Counted from the stretch's first letter, positions 42,060 through 49,969 are shown. The stretch: 64,000 nt of DNA from Spirosoma aureum (GCF_011604685.1 NZ_CP050063.1:7791001-7855000), one strand, 5' to 3'. The notes: generated by a model from the sequence alone, not told the origin. Made by a program: numbers and translations.

Positions 42060-42141
42060 GAGAGTAGTAGGATTCGAACCTACTCAGCATAAAGCAACAG
42101 ATTTACAGTCTGCCCCGGCTCTCCAGCTCCGGCGTACTCCC
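42060..42141 (-). tRNA. tRNA-Tyr (anticodon GUA)
   Basis: On the - strand GGGAGTA pairs with TACTCTC (one G-T) across 82 nt. The anticodon arm CAGA-CTGTAAA-TCTG contains GTA. It has the extra variable arm of bacterial tRNA-Tyr and a GTTCGAATC T-loop. It is 7 bases from tRNA-Thr. Confidence 0.9.
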
Positions 42142-42148
42142 CTAATGA

Positions 42149-42221
42149 GCTTCCTGTCGGATTCGAACCAACGACCCTTCGCTTACAAGGCGAACGCTCT
42201 GGCCAGCTGAGCTAAGGAAGC
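42149..42221 (-). tRNA. tRNA-Thr (anticodon UGU)
   Basis: On the - strand GCTTCCT pairs with AGGAAGC. The anticodon arm TTCGC-CTTGTAA-GCGAA has anticodon TGT. The T-loop is GGTTCGAATCC and D-arm GCTCAGCTGGCCAGAGC. It is the 5' gene of the cluster. Confidence 0.92.
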
Positions 42222-42223
42222 AT

Positions 42224-42256
42224 AAAAAAAGCCGCTTATCGGTTGACAAGCGGCTT
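42224..42256 (-). terminator. intrinsic terminator upstream of tRNA-Thr
   Basis: On the - strand, AAGCCGCTT pairs with AAGCGGCTT around GTCAACCGAT, followed by seven T residues. It ends the small RNA candidate whose promoter is at 42347. Confidence 0.85.
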
Positions 42257-42343
42257 CAATGGCTGGGAAAATTCAGGCACTATGAGTCCGCTTGCAACGC
42301 TGTGCAATACGTACTATAGGAAAATAGGCCTTGATTTTTCATG
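42224..42343 (-). ncRNA. candidate small RNA, about 115 nt
   Basis: A promoter matching the Bacteroidota consensus (TTG, 21 bases, TACCTTTG at 42347-42378) and a perfect terminator (42224-42256) bracket about 115 nt with no long reading frame. ATG at 42342 opens a 20-codon frame (MKNQGLFSYSTYC onward) that would be leaderless. The transcript could be a regulatory small RNA or a short peptide gene. No known family is recognised. Confidence 0.55.
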
Positions 42344-42346
42344 GGG

Positions 42347-42378
42347 CAAAGGTAAGGAAAAGAAAAGCACACTTGCAA
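42347..42378 (-). promoter_or_regulatory. Bacteroidota sigma-ABfr type promoter
   Basis: On the - strand TTG (42378-42376), a 21-base spacer and TACCTTTG (42354-42347) match the Bacteroidota consensus TTG-N19-21-TAnnTTTG. Expected start of transcription is near 42343. Confidence 0.75.
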
Positions 42379-42387
42379 TAGATCGAC

Positions 42388-42418
42388 AAAAAAGCCCGAA
42401 TCGAGTGATCCGGGCTTT
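42388..42418 (-). terminator. intrinsic terminator
   Basis: On the - strand AAAGCCCG pairs with CGGGCTTT around an 11-base loop, then six T residues. It lies just upstream of the small RNA promoter and ends a transcript coming from the right, possibly that of the gene ending at 42690. Confidence 0.75.
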
Positions 42419-42689
42419 CCGCTTCTATACACACCATATAGAATATGATTCTTATAAAAGAAGCCATTTTTATGCCCGAATCAAAATTCGTTTGACCATT
42501 GCCGGGCGCTTTCTTTTCTGTGACTATCTGGAATCCCCTGCTACCAGGTCGCTCACACGGTGACTACCTGTGCCCGGCCTCGGACCTAAATAGAGGGTTG
42601 CTCATTTCTCGCTTTTGTCGGGTGCGCAGCTAATCGTTTAGTTTAAGCAACAGCTTCCATAGTGGTAATTGACCAGGATTTTTAAGCGG

Positions 42690-43115
42690 CTAATCCGCAT
42701 TGAATTCGTGGCCAGATACCGTTCGGTAAGAATGCCTGTCTTTTTCCCGTACCTGTTGGGCGAGTAGTTCCTCATTAAGCTTGACCAGCAGATCCCAGTG
42801 TTTCAACCGAGAGGCCTGATTGCTGACCAACCGGATCAGTTCGGTTAATTCGTCGACGGTAAATGACATATGAGACGAATCCCCACGGGCCCGTCGCAGT
42901 TCGGTCAGACACATCTGATCGATGTATTTTCGCTCATAGGTCAGGTACTGAGTAAATGAACGATCATTGTTATGCGACGTATGGGAAGCAGTCGGGATGT
43001 TAAACACCCGAATCCGTATAATATCAATGGTCGGCTGAATTTGGCCTAACCGGACCAATTCGTCATAAAACTCATTCCAGCTCTGAAAATTGACGGGCAA
43101 ATCCGTTTTATACAT
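42690..43115 (-). CDS. protein of unknown function, 141 aa
   Basis: Starts at ATG 43115 (MYKTDLPVNFQSWNEFYDEL); a second ATG at 43139 is in frame. The protein is soluble and helical, rich in Arg, Leu and Asp, with QYLTYERKYIDQMCLTELRR in the middle. Codon use resembles the capsule-protein gene beside it. No family is recognised. A 268-base gap, with only one terminator seen, lies between it and the small RNA. Confidence 0.5.
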   Translation of the reverse strand: MYKTDLPVNFQSWNEFYDELVRLGQIQPTIDIIRIRVFNIPTASHTSHNNDRSFTQYLTYERKYIDQMCLTELRRARGDSSHMSFTVDELTELIRLVSNQASRLKHWDLLVKLNEELLAQQVREKDRHSYRTVSGHEFNAD

Positions 43116-43194
43116 GGTTCGTTGCTTAAGAAGATGCATAACTGACTGTATTTCGTTATAAAGAGTGAATGATGGGAAATTAAAGAGAGATCGT

Positions 43195-44826
43195 TCAGTG
43201 GGTTTTCCAGGACTTGCGCAAGCCCAGATAGCCTCCAATCTGCTCGGCACTAGCCAGTAACTGGCCCTGATCATAGCCTGCGGCAAACAACAGCGAAGAG
43301 CCACCAAACCAGCGAATTGACCGGGTTAATGAGGTCATCATCGATAGCTGCATCGTCTCGGCTGGAAACGGGATCGCGAACATGCCGTAATTCTGGCTAT
43401 AGGACGCTTTAAGCAGATAGTGCCAATCGGAGCCGAGCCAGCCCGAAACGGCCCCATATAGTGCTCTGACCCGGTTGTTGTTGATGCCATGAACGCCTTC
43501 GATCAACGTATTGTCGAGCGTGTAACCCGAAAAGGGCAGTCGCGGTAAATCTGCTCGTGTATCGCTGGCCTGGCTGATAAAGGGTGTGCCCAGCGTGCGC
43601 CCCTGATACGACCAACTCTCGGGATATTGGCCATTGGTGAAGTAATTCTCCGCTTCCCCACCCAGACTTTTGCCAAACTGAAGCACGCCCTGATTCCCCG
43701 AATTGAACAGCTCCAATACGACTTCCTCAAAAAAGGGCCTCGCCTTGTGATTCACCAGACGTAGCCCATACAGGCCATCTTCAATGTTGCGCAGGTTATA
43801 TAACTTCCGGCCCAGATCATAGAAATGCTGCTGATAGGCATAGAGGGACGTCTGCCCCAACTTAATTTCCAGCGATAACTCCGCAGAACCCCGGTGATCG
43901 CCCACCCGGTTCTGATCGAAAGTGGTAAACTTGGCCCGGTTCTTTAGCGCATCCGTTTTCATCGGTAACACAACATTGAGGTAGGCTTCCATACTTTGAG
44001 CTAACTGTCCATCAAAGGAGCTGGTTGGGTCCCGTTCGAGAAATGGAGCAAACCCGCCCCACTGAGCCAGATGGGTAAAGGCTCCATAGAGTCTGACCCT
44101 GGCGGTGGGTTTACCCAGCCGCAAATAGATTGCTTTCTGATGCAGGAACGATTTCTGCACGTAAGGGCCGTTGCCAAACCAGCCATGGGAATAAAGCCCT
44201 TTAAGGGCAATAAAGCCCCGACTAAAGCCTAACGGAATGTAATCGGGTATACTGAGCTGCACTTGCGGGACAGGCAGGGCATTCCCCGACCAGATGTAGG
44301 AACCCGAGGACAGTGAGCTTTCGGCCAGCCCAATGATCTGTCGGCGTCGCCCCGCCATCACTTCTATCTTGCCCAGTCGCCCCTTCAGATAGCCCTCTGA
44401 CAGTAAAGCCTGGTTTTGGGTTCCTGTCCAGCCCACCACTTCGACACCATAGCCCCAATCCACTTTAGGGATTTTGCTGCTTGTAGCAGCCTGGTACTCC
44501 CGGTGAACGGTCACTTTCATAAGACCTGTCGGCGCTAGCTTGGGCACGGTCCCAAACTGATTGGTCTGAAGCCAGAAAGGGACAGTGCCGGAAGAGGATG
44601 CGAAGCCGCCTGCTTCCACCTGCCAGCTCGTTCGATCGGTAAACCCGGTTTTCTTTAACCAGGGTGCTGCTTCAGATCCAGGCAAAGTTCGCGGTAAAGG
44701 CAAGGAATCCGGGAATGTGAACCGTAGGGGCTGCCCAGCACTGGTATAAACGATCAGCACGAGTCCACTGAGTACTTGAATTAAGGATGACCAACGATGA
44801 GTCAGAGAGTGAGTTGAGAAAAACAT
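43195..44826 (-). CDS. capsule assembly protein, Wzi family
   Basis: ATG 44826 gives an N-terminal signal (SLIQVLSGLVLIVYTSAG) on a product of about 543 residues. The beta-barrel-like body has many aromatic residues and Gly-rich turns, including FWLQTNQFGTVPKLAPTGLMKV (shown as its parts WLQTNQFGTV and APTGLMKV) as in the Wzi-type outer membrane proteins that hold capsule polysaccharide at the cell surface. The alternative start 29 residues upstream adds a non-signal extension. It sits next to the 141-residue gene (79 bases). Such genes are host-type, so this block may be host DNA rather than phage. Confidence 0.65.
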   Translation of the reverse strand: MFFSTHSLTHRWSSLIQVLSGLVLIVYTSAGQPLRFTFPDSLPLPRTLPGSEAAPWLKKTGFTDRTSWQVEAGGFASSSGTVPFWLQTNQFGTVPKLAPTGLMKVTVHREYQAATSSKIPKVDWGYGVEVVGWTGTQNQALLSEGYLKGRLGKIEVMAGRRRQIIGLAESSLSSGSYIWSGNALPVPQVQLSIPDYIPLGFSRGFIALKGLYSHGWFGNGPYVQKSFLHQKAIYLRLGKPTARVRLYGAFTHLAQWGGFAPFLERDPTSSFDGQLAQSMEAYLNVVLPMKTDALKNRAKFTTFDQNRVGDHRGSAELSLEIKLGQTSLYAYQQHFYDLGRKLYNLRNIEDGLYGLRLVNHKARPFFEEVVLELFNSGNQGVLQFGKSLGGEAENYFTNGQYPESWSYQGRTLGTPFISQASDTRADLPRLPFSGYTLDNTLIEGVHGINNNRVRALYGAVSGWLGSDWHYLLKASYSQNYGMFAIPFPAETMQLSMMTSLTRSIRWFGGSSLLFAAGYDQGQLLASAEQIGGYLGLRKSWKTH

Positions 44827-45143
44827 AGCAATCGAAACCGGAAAAGAAATAGAGATTTGCAGCCTGATCGTCCTATCGCCTAAGTAAAGCGGATAGCCAT
44901 GCCCAACAGCCATAGCCTAAGAGCTACCTGCTGCGCCAATTGATGGGTAAGCGTTGCCTAACGATCAGTCATGTACGTGCATACCGACAGCGCTGAAAAG
45001 GCTCAGGCATAGCAAAGCTGCCGTCGCTCATTCAGGACAGGATTCGACTGACTGAGAACCCGAAGGCTCCCTGCAGTTTACGGGTAAAAACGAGATTGGC
45101 TACCCCCTGAAGTCGGGGCGTGAAAGAGACGTGAGCTAAGTGC
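44827..45143. other. 317-base gap with no supported gene
   Basis: No reading frame with coding character and no strong hairpin is seen. It may contain the promoter of the capsule-assembly gene (it reads leftwards), but no clear consensus is visible. Confidence 0.5.
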
Positions 45144-45560
45144 TCATAGACGCCAGACAGCGTTCAGCACATGCAGTGGCCTTCGTTTATGTCGTCTATG
45201 TATATAAAAAGCCAGCAGCGGCAGGGAGGGAATAATTGACCAACTGGCAGAGAACGTGATCAGCGGCTTAACGGGCTGCACAACAATGGCAAGTTGCTCA
45301 CCATCACGGTCGTGAATAACCGTTACCGGATTTGGATTGCCAAGTGGTTTACTGTGAACATACGTATCGAAGACATCACCAAAGCCATCGCCGGTTTCCC
45401 CCGGATCAACTTCCAGCACGGCTAACGAGTAAAAAACGCCGATGAACATCACCAGCAGTTGAAGGCCAAGCTGACGGAGACGGCTGTATTGGACTACGCC
45501 TGACTCCTGAATCAACGAAATACGTCGATTTTTTTTTAATCGCGAACAGGCAGTTTGCAT
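45144..45560 (-). CDS. small membrane protein, 138 aa
   Basis: A basic N-terminus is followed by one transmembrane segment (LGLQLLVMFIGVFYSLAVL, about residues 31-49), a polar domain, a second hydrophobic segment (about 105-120, FSASWSIIPSLPLLAFYI) and a basic end. Two TM segments with a polar loop in between. Function unknown. It is less certain than its neighbours because the start is not supported by a clear ribosome site. Confidence 0.45.
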   Translation of the reverse strand: MQTACSRLKKNRRISLIQESGVVQYSRLRQLGLQLLVMFIGVFYSLAVLEVDPGETGDGFGDVFDTYVHSKPLGNPNPVTVIHDRDGEQLAIVVQPVKPLITFSASWSIIPSLPLLAFYIHRRHKRRPLHVLNAVWRL

Positions 45561-45655
45561 GGTCGTAAGGATACTGTAAAATGACCGACTTTATTGGCAA
45601 AAGGACTTCAGGTAGTATTCGTAGCACTTCCCGCTGGGTAACGGCTATTGTTTTA

Positions 45656-46147
45656 CTAGCCTTGATGCAGTGAATCCTGAATAGTCGATGCATCCAGGGA
45701 AATTAGTTGGATAGGTCGGTGCGGGACATTTAAAGAGGAGGAGGCCGGATGTCGTTCCGCAGTATGGACTAAACGGGCGTTAGTCCTGGTAGCCCCAGCA
45801 GGGGTGGCTGGTTTAGTAGTCGAATAGGCTTCCAGTGAAGGGAGCCACATCAACCCAATCAGGCTGGCGATAGCCAGAGAAAAAAGGAAAGCAGGGGAGT
45901 TATTGAACAGGGGCGTCATCGACAGAATTCTACCCGTAAGTCCTGTATGGGGGTGGGGCTGGATGAGCGCATACGTCAGTAGTAAACTGACAAAAAAAAG
46001 TAATGTGAGAACCAGCGGTGCCCAGGAGCCGTAGATGCGCGAAACATTGAGTTTGCGTGAGCGACGCTGTCGATCTTTGGTGTCTGATGAGCTACGCTGT
46101 CGGTCTTTGGTGTCAGATGAGCTACGCTGTCGATCTGTAGTTTCCAT
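45656..46147 (-). CDS. membrane protein with DRQRSSSDTK repeats, 163 aa
   Basis: The N-terminus is made of two full and one partial DRQRSSSDTK repeats, encoded by a 30-base DNA tandem repeat. It is followed by two transmembrane segments (LVLTLLFFVSLLLTYAL about 45-61, and FLFSLAIASLIGLMWL about 87-102) and a polar C-terminal region rich in Thr, Ala and Pro. Function unknown. The repeat could vary in copy number without breaking the frame. Confidence 0.5.
   Translation of the reverse strand: METTDRQRSSSDTKDRQRSSSDTKDRQRRSRKLNVSRIYGSWAPLVLTLLFFVSLLLTYALIQPHPHTGLTGRILSMTPLFNNSPAFLFSLAIASLIGLMWLPSLEAYSTTKPATPAGATRTNARLVHTAERHPASSSLNVPHRPIQLISLDASTIQDSLHQG
46064..46140. repeat. 30-base tandem repeat, 2.6 units
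   Basis: Two full copies of a 30-base unit starting ACGCTGTCGATC, plus a partial third, lie in the first codons of the 163-residue gene (- strand) and produce the DRQRSSSDTK repeat. Differences between units are only 2 bases. Confidence 0.85.
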
Positions 46148-46270
46148 AGGTATTGAAAAAACGAAATGGGAAATTATGTCCGTTACAGCTTGTCAAACTA
46201 GTATGCAGTCAGCATGATTATTTTTTTGAGCCAACGGCCAGGGCTATCTCTTCAGACTATAGATCAATAA

Positions 46271-46300
46271 AAAAGCCTGGACCTAATGATCCAGGCTTTT
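46271..46300. terminator. bidirectional terminator
   Basis: AAAAGCCTGGA pairs with TCCAGGCTTTT around CCTAATGA. It separates the 51-residue gene (ending 46340) from the 163-residue gene region. Confidence 0.75.
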
Positions 46301-46339
46301 CGCCGCACGGGTGACCCCGTTTTATCCACATGCTATTCC

Positions 46340-46495
46340 TTAGGAGGGTATGTTTCTCTTTTGATTTACGCCCCCTCCCTTGGCTGATTCTACCTCTGAG
46401 AAGCCTTGTGATGTATAGGTGTCTCTATTAATGTTGAGCTGTTGTACTTCTGGTTTTACCCAAACTTTCTTTTTGACTTTTTTAGGTGTGTCCAT
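46340..46495 (-). CDS. 51-residue precursor-like peptide gene
   Basis: ATG at 46495, stop at 46342-46340 (- strand). The sequence has a Lys-rich start, then VWVKPEVQQLNINRDTY, and a Gly-rich, charged end (SAKGGGVNQKR). The W-x-K-P-x-V-x-x-L pattern is like the leader of ribosomally made peptides in Bacteroidota, where such short genes are common. A maturation enzyme is not encoded next to it in the window. It is too short for an automated length cut-off but reads as a clear coding frame with its own terminator at 46271. Confidence 0.5.
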   Translation of the reverse strand: MDTPKKVKKKVWVKPEVQQLNINRDTYTSQGFSEVESAKGGGVNQKRNIPS

Positions 46496-46617
46496 AACTG
46501 TTTTTTGAGAGATTAAAACTATAGAGTGATTTTATCTGATAGTTTAAAGTTTTTATTTACAAATAATTACCCATATTTATATAATTTAGAATGAATATAC
46601 TTTAATACTCCTTTCTT
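46496..46617. other. AT-rich spacer, probable promoter region
   Basis: This is 122 bases of AT-rich DNA between two reverse-strand genes, with runs such as TATAGTTTT that are loosely like the Bacteroidota -7 box. No clear promoter was identified. Confidence 0.3.
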
Positions 46618-47037
46618 TTATACTGGCCAATAATCCTGTAAACCTTGCAGGCTTTTTATCCACGCATATGATGTTGTGGATCTAACCACATAGGCAGCCG
46701 CGCCCAATCGCATTACCTCATTTATATCTGAAGTGCTCTCCGTTGAACTCATCATTACAACCGGTATCGCCTGGTAAGGTGAATCGGGTTGTTTGAGCTT
46801 TTGGAGTAAGTTCATACCGTCTGCACGGCTGGGCAGGTAGATGTCCAATAAAATTAATTGTGGCGGATCGCCATCATTGATTGAAGTATCTAAGTAACTC
46901 AGCGCGATCGACGCCGGAGTAGCAAAAACAAGATTTACTCCCGGGAAGACAGCCGGTAAAAGTTCGTTGAGTGTCAGCCAGGTTTCCCTGCTCTGTACGA
47001 TTGACAGTAAACTGCGTCGAGAATGATTAAAGGTCAT
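46618..47037 (-). CDS. response regulator receiver protein, 139 aa
   Basis: A single receiver domain with no output domain. The phospho-acceptor Asp lies in LILLDIYLP (about residue 63), followed by the conserved VVMMSSTES (T/S, about 93-101) and the region with AYVVRST, where the Lys is normally found: a Lys is not obvious there, so the switch site may be atypical. It works as a stand-alone signalling protein with an unknown histidine kinase partner. It lies next to the 51-residue gene and is on the same strand. Confidence 0.75.
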   Translation of the reverse strand: MTFNHSRRSLLSIVQSRETWLTLNELLPAVFPGVNLVFATPASIALSYLDTSINDGDPPQLILLDIYLPSRADGMNLLQKLKQPDSPYQAIPVVMMSSTESTSDINEVMRLGAAAYVVRSTTSYAWIKSLQGLQDYWPV

Positions 47038-47355
47038 GACACGGTTGATTGGTCAAAAATAAAACGGAGTACCGTCAGTAATGTTACCAACAATGCCTTT
47101 TTAAAGTTTCGTTTCCATCAGATGAATGAAGGGCAAAAGGCCTGAAGGGTGCTAACAATACCTCTGATTAAAATTGACTGGTTCGGAAAAACGGTTAGTT
47201 ACTTGCACTCGACTTTAGCTGGACAAACTAATTCATTTTATCTGAATAGAAGGCTAAAAAAACGGTCTACTTAATTCGGCTACTTTTTTGTATCTTGTAG
47301 CTGGTTAAGTAAACTCTTATATATATATAAAACGCCTACTTAGTGTTCCTCCCTA
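47038..47355. other. 318-base gap, start of the AT-rich island
   Basis: No gene. Base composition drops here. The region before ATG 47356 has TTTTTTGTATCTTG, a loose Bacteroidota -7-like element, and an ATATATATATA run. It marks the left border of the cargo island. Confidence 0.4.
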
Positions 47356-47922
47356 ATGGAAGACTTGACGAGTAAAATACGAATAGACTGTTGGAATAAT
47401 GCTTTGGACTGTCTTGGCTTCTCATACATCTATTCAAAGAAGATTTCTAAAATTGAAGTTTGGCTACGATGGTCAAAAGCATTGGGCCTAATTATCCCAG
47501 TTGCTCTAGGAGGTATGGTCAGCACCTACTATACTAACAAAGAAATTATGGATTGGGCTTTGTTGATTGCATCTCCAATTGCCATAGCTCAATTGATTGT
47601 CTCCTCTTATTTGATTGCTGTAGGGTCAGATGAAAAGCTTACTAGTTACATGGGTAAATCAGCGGAATATAGTCTATTACGTGGCGAGTTTGAACAACTT
47701 GCTAAGTATCCAATTGCAAACTCTGATGAGTATAAACACAAATTTGAAATTCTATCAGAAAGAGCTAGTGGAATCGGGAAAGGTAATTACGAGGTAACAG
47801 ACCCAGAAAAGCGCATGGGCATGCGTTATGGCCTCCGTGAATTTAATCGAGAATGTGTACAGTGCAAAACCGTCCCTTACTCGATGAAGGCAACTGAATG
47901 TGATGTTTGTGGTAATTTTTAA
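47356..47922 (+). CDS. two-TM SLATT-like protein with C-terminal zinc ribbon, 188 aa
   Basis: Two transmembrane segments (about residues 42-60 and 67-92, ending in VSSYLIAVGS) are separated by a short loop, followed by a soluble helical region and a C-terminal CVQC-x11-CDVC (about 167-185), a paired-Cys zinc ribbon. This matches the layout of the 'mobilome CxxCx(11)CxxC' proteins and the SLATT-type two-TM effectors found near defence modules. The name is from pattern only. A 65-residue gene follows 12 bases downstream and ends in a Cys-rich motif. Probably a toxin-like or abortive-infection effector. Confidence 0.6.
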   Translation: MEDLTSKIRIDCWNNALDCLGFSYIYSKKISKIEVWLRWSKALGLIIPVALGGMVSTYYTNKEIMDWALLIASPIAIAQLIVSSYLIAVGSDEKLTSYMGKSAEYSLLRGEFEQLAKYPIANSDEYKHKFEILSERASGIGKGNYEVTDPEKRMGMRYGLREFNRECVQCKTVPYSMKATECDVCGNF

Positions 47923-47934
47923 CTTTAAATAACA

Positions 47935-48132
47935 ATGAACGAAAAAGTAGCAAGAGTACTACGTGGTTTTTTAAACCTCACACCATTAGAAAAGGATGAA
48001 TTTATTAGAGAATTGAATCGCTTTCAAAATCTCCAGTACGATTTCCAGAGAAATAGCTTTAAAGAGCAGGTTGAAGCAAAATCGGACAGTGTTGGCCCTA
48101 AGAATTCGATCTGTTCGTGTTGCGGGCGTTAA
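47935..48132 (+). CDS. small Cys-rich partner protein, 65 aa
   Basis: Starts 12 bases behind the two-TM gene. It is mostly helical (VLRGFLNLTPLEKDEFIRE, about residues 8-26) and ends in ICSCCGR, a zinc-type Cys cluster. Such a small partner directly behind a two-TM protein is typical of two-gene phage-defence or toxin-antitoxin sets, with the small protein as regulator. It overlaps a possible reverse gene at 48098. Confidence 0.55.
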   Translation: MNEKVARVLRGFLNLTPLEKDEFIRELNRFQNLQYDFQRNSFKEQVEAKSDSVGPKNSICSCCGR

Positions 48133-48271
48133 GCAAAGTCCACATAGACAAAGCCACTGGAACAAAAAATAAAGTTATCGCGACAAATAAGCATATCTCT
48201 TTGGTGGGATAAAACCTTGCCAAGGAAAGTAAGCTTAGCGTTACAAAAGCTGCTATAACGTAAGGTTTCAT
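48098..48271 (-). CDS. possible small two-TM protein, 57 aa
   Basis: ATG at 48271, stop at 48100-48098 (- strand). Two hydrophobic stretches (VIAAFVTLSLLSLA about residues 5-18, and CLFVAITLFFVPVALSMW about 28-45) separated by a charged loop. It is convergent with, and overlaps by 35 bases, the 65-residue gene. Codon use is AT-rich like its neighbours. It could be a third small component or a chance frame. Confidence 0.4.
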   Translation of the reverse strand: MKPYVIAAFVTLSLLSLARFYPTKEICLFVAITLFFVPVALSMWTLLNARNTNRSNS

Positions 48272-48408
48272 TGTTTTTAGGTCTTGTGCTACAATCTGTA
48301 AATTCCAAAGTTAAACATTTCATACAAACAACTCCATGCACTAATAGAGACGAAGATGTCTTTCGCGCATGGCGTTGTTTGGCGAAATTCAGTTAGTTTT
48401 TGAGGATT

Positions 48409-49002
48409 ATGAAAATCGGTTATGCCCGCGTCTCAACCAAAGACCAGAAATTCTCTCTCCAGCTGGATGCGCTGAAGGCAGAAGGCTGTAATAAAATATT
48501 TCAGGAGTACGCCAGTGGCGCAAAAGCGGATCGGCCGGAACTAGCCAAACTGCTCGAGCACGTGCGCGAAGAGGATACGGTTGTGATCTGGAAACTGGAC
48601 CGACTCGGACGATCCCTAGTCCACTTGGTAGAACTCGTCGAAACACTGGGAAAACGAGGTATTGGATTGAAAAGCCTGAATGATCCCGTCGATACCACCA
48701 CCGCCCAAGGACGATTAGTATTCCGGATCTTTGCCAGCTTGGCTGAGTTCGAACGGGAACTAATCCGCGAGCGAACGCAAGCTGGACTACAGTCTGCACG
48801 TCGGCGTGGCCAGAAACTTGGCCGTCCTGAAGGGCTTAGCAAAGAGGCTGAACATACGGCCAGGATTGCGGAGAGTCTTTATAAAGAGAAGACTTTATCC
48901 GTAAAGGATATTGCTGCGCAGCTGCATATTTCTAAACGAACGCTTTATAATTATTTGCGAGTGAGAGGGGTGCAGATTGGAAACAACTCATTAGCAAAGT
49001 AA
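48409..49002 (+). CDS. serine recombinase, resolvase/invertase family
   Basis: 197 residues from ATG 48409. The N-terminal catalytic domain has GYARVSTKDQ (active-site Ser about residue 9) and the conserved LDRLGRS stretch (about 65-71); FASLAEFEREL and the C-terminal LSVKDIAAQLHISKRTLYNYLR, a helix-turn-helix, complete the DNA-binding half. The length is that of a resolvase or invertase. Codon use is more GC-rich than its neighbours. Its job is site-specific recombination or dimer resolution for the mobile island; the site is not identified. Confidence 0.92.
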   Translation: MKIGYARVSTKDQKFSLQLDALKAEGCNKIFQEYASGAKADRPELAKLLEHVREEDTVVIWKLDRLGRSLVHLVELVETLGKRGIGLKSLNDPVDTTTAQGRLVFRIFASLAEFERELIRERTQAGLQSARRRGQKLGRPEGLSKEAEHTARIAESLYKEKTLSVKDIAAQLHISKRTLYNYLRVRGVQIGNNSLAK

Positions 49003-49031
49003 TCATAGTAATCAATTAATTACCCGTAATC

Positions 49032-49910
49032 ATGTACCTACCCCAAGGAATGCCTCTACTTGTACCTCGATACGAGTCAATAGATATCGGAAGTGCAATT
49101 AAAGAAGGTTTATATAATCAAGACGATTTAGACGAATACAACCTGCCACCCTTAATCATTTACCACTATACATCTATTGAGAAAGCAAAACTTATCATTG
49201 AAGGGCAAAAACTTAGATTTAGTTGCCCAAATGATTTCAATGACCCATTCGATATGTATGAGGGATTAATTGATTATTCCGGTACTCCAAAACAAATACG
49301 AGAGTGGGCTAATAAAGCCTTTGCTGACAAAAGGCGAAGTGACCGGCGTAGGCTGACGAAATTAGCAAATAACTCTGCCCTAGAATTTGAAAGATTCCGT
49401 AGGGAACAATATGCTGAATTAAAACTGAGGTGTGGTGTATGTTGTTTCAGCAAAAGTTATTTAGTTAATTTAATGTGGAGTCACTATGCTCAGTATCATA
49501 AAGGAGTGTGCCTTGGGTTTAATATTCACCCAATCCGTGGTCAAGACTTTTTTATAAGGGAGGTTAATTATGCTCATCAAATTAAAAAAGAAAACCTTTA
49601 TGATCTTGATCACCGAATCATTAGTCATTACGTCTTTACGAAATCTCACATTTGGAGTTATGAACAAGAAGTAAGGGCTGTTTTAATTGAACGTCCAGAG
49701 TCTAGCCTAGTTGGTTTTGCAAGAGATTGCCTTCGGGAGGTGTATTTTGGGTGCAAAACGTCAAAGTCCGACATGATAGAGATTCTAGATCTGCTTGAAA
49801 AGAAAAAATACAACCTCACGACTCAAAAGAAAATGTATATAGATGAGTCGATATTTGACATCAAACCTTCTGATCTCGATATCTTAAATACTATAAGTAA
49901 AAAGGCATAA
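49032..49910 (+). CDS. DUF2971-like protein, 292 aa
   Basis: N-terminal IIYHYTSIEKAKLIIEGQ (about residues 42-59) and LRFSCPNDFNDPFDMYEG mark a DUF2971-type protein, a family often found on mobile elements. A region with MWSHYAQYHKGVCLGF (about 152-167) and YEQEVRAVLIE (about 210-220) follows. The H-Y-T start with E-V-R near the end recalls ADP-ribosyltransferase-fold proteins such as DarT, so an enzymatic toxin or abortive-infection role is possible. That link is inference. It lies 29 bases behind the recombinase stop and is AT-rich. Confidence 0.7.
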   Translation: MYLPQGMPLLVPRYESIDIGSAIKEGLYNQDDLDEYNLPPLIIYHYTSIEKAKLIIEGQKLRFSCPNDFNDPFDMYEGLIDYSGTPKQIREWANKAFADKRRSDRRRLTKLANNSALEFERFRREQYAELKLRCGVCCFSKSYLVNLMWSHYAQYHKGVCLGFNIHPIRGQDFFIREVNYAHQIKKENLYDLDHRIISHYVFTKSHIWSYEQEVRAVLIERPESSLVGFARDCLREVYFGCKTSKSDMIEILDLLEKKKYNLTTQKKMYIDESIFDIKPSDLDILNTISKKA

Positions 49911-49968
49911 AAAAGCCTAACTTTTACCTGTGGCTCATCTATGGAGTTTGTATTATCGGTAGGCTTTT
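49911..49968. terminator. long-range terminator after the DUF2971-like gene
   Basis: AAAAGCCTA (49911-49919) pairs with TAGGCTTTT (49960-49968); the 40-base loop is AT-rich, and a T-run ends the stem. Confidence 0.6.
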
Positions 49969-49969
49969 T

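Noticed and set aside
42243..42563. 106-residue open frame on the + strand
   Set aside because: It crosses two terminators and the small RNA promoter on the other strand and reads as non-coding.
45406..45693. 95-residue open frame on the - strand
   Set aside because: It overlaps the 138-residue gene in another frame and has poor protein character.
48129..48341. 70-residue open frame on the - strand
   Set aside because: It has low coding character and overlaps a better small frame (48098-48271) with two clear hydrophobic helices.
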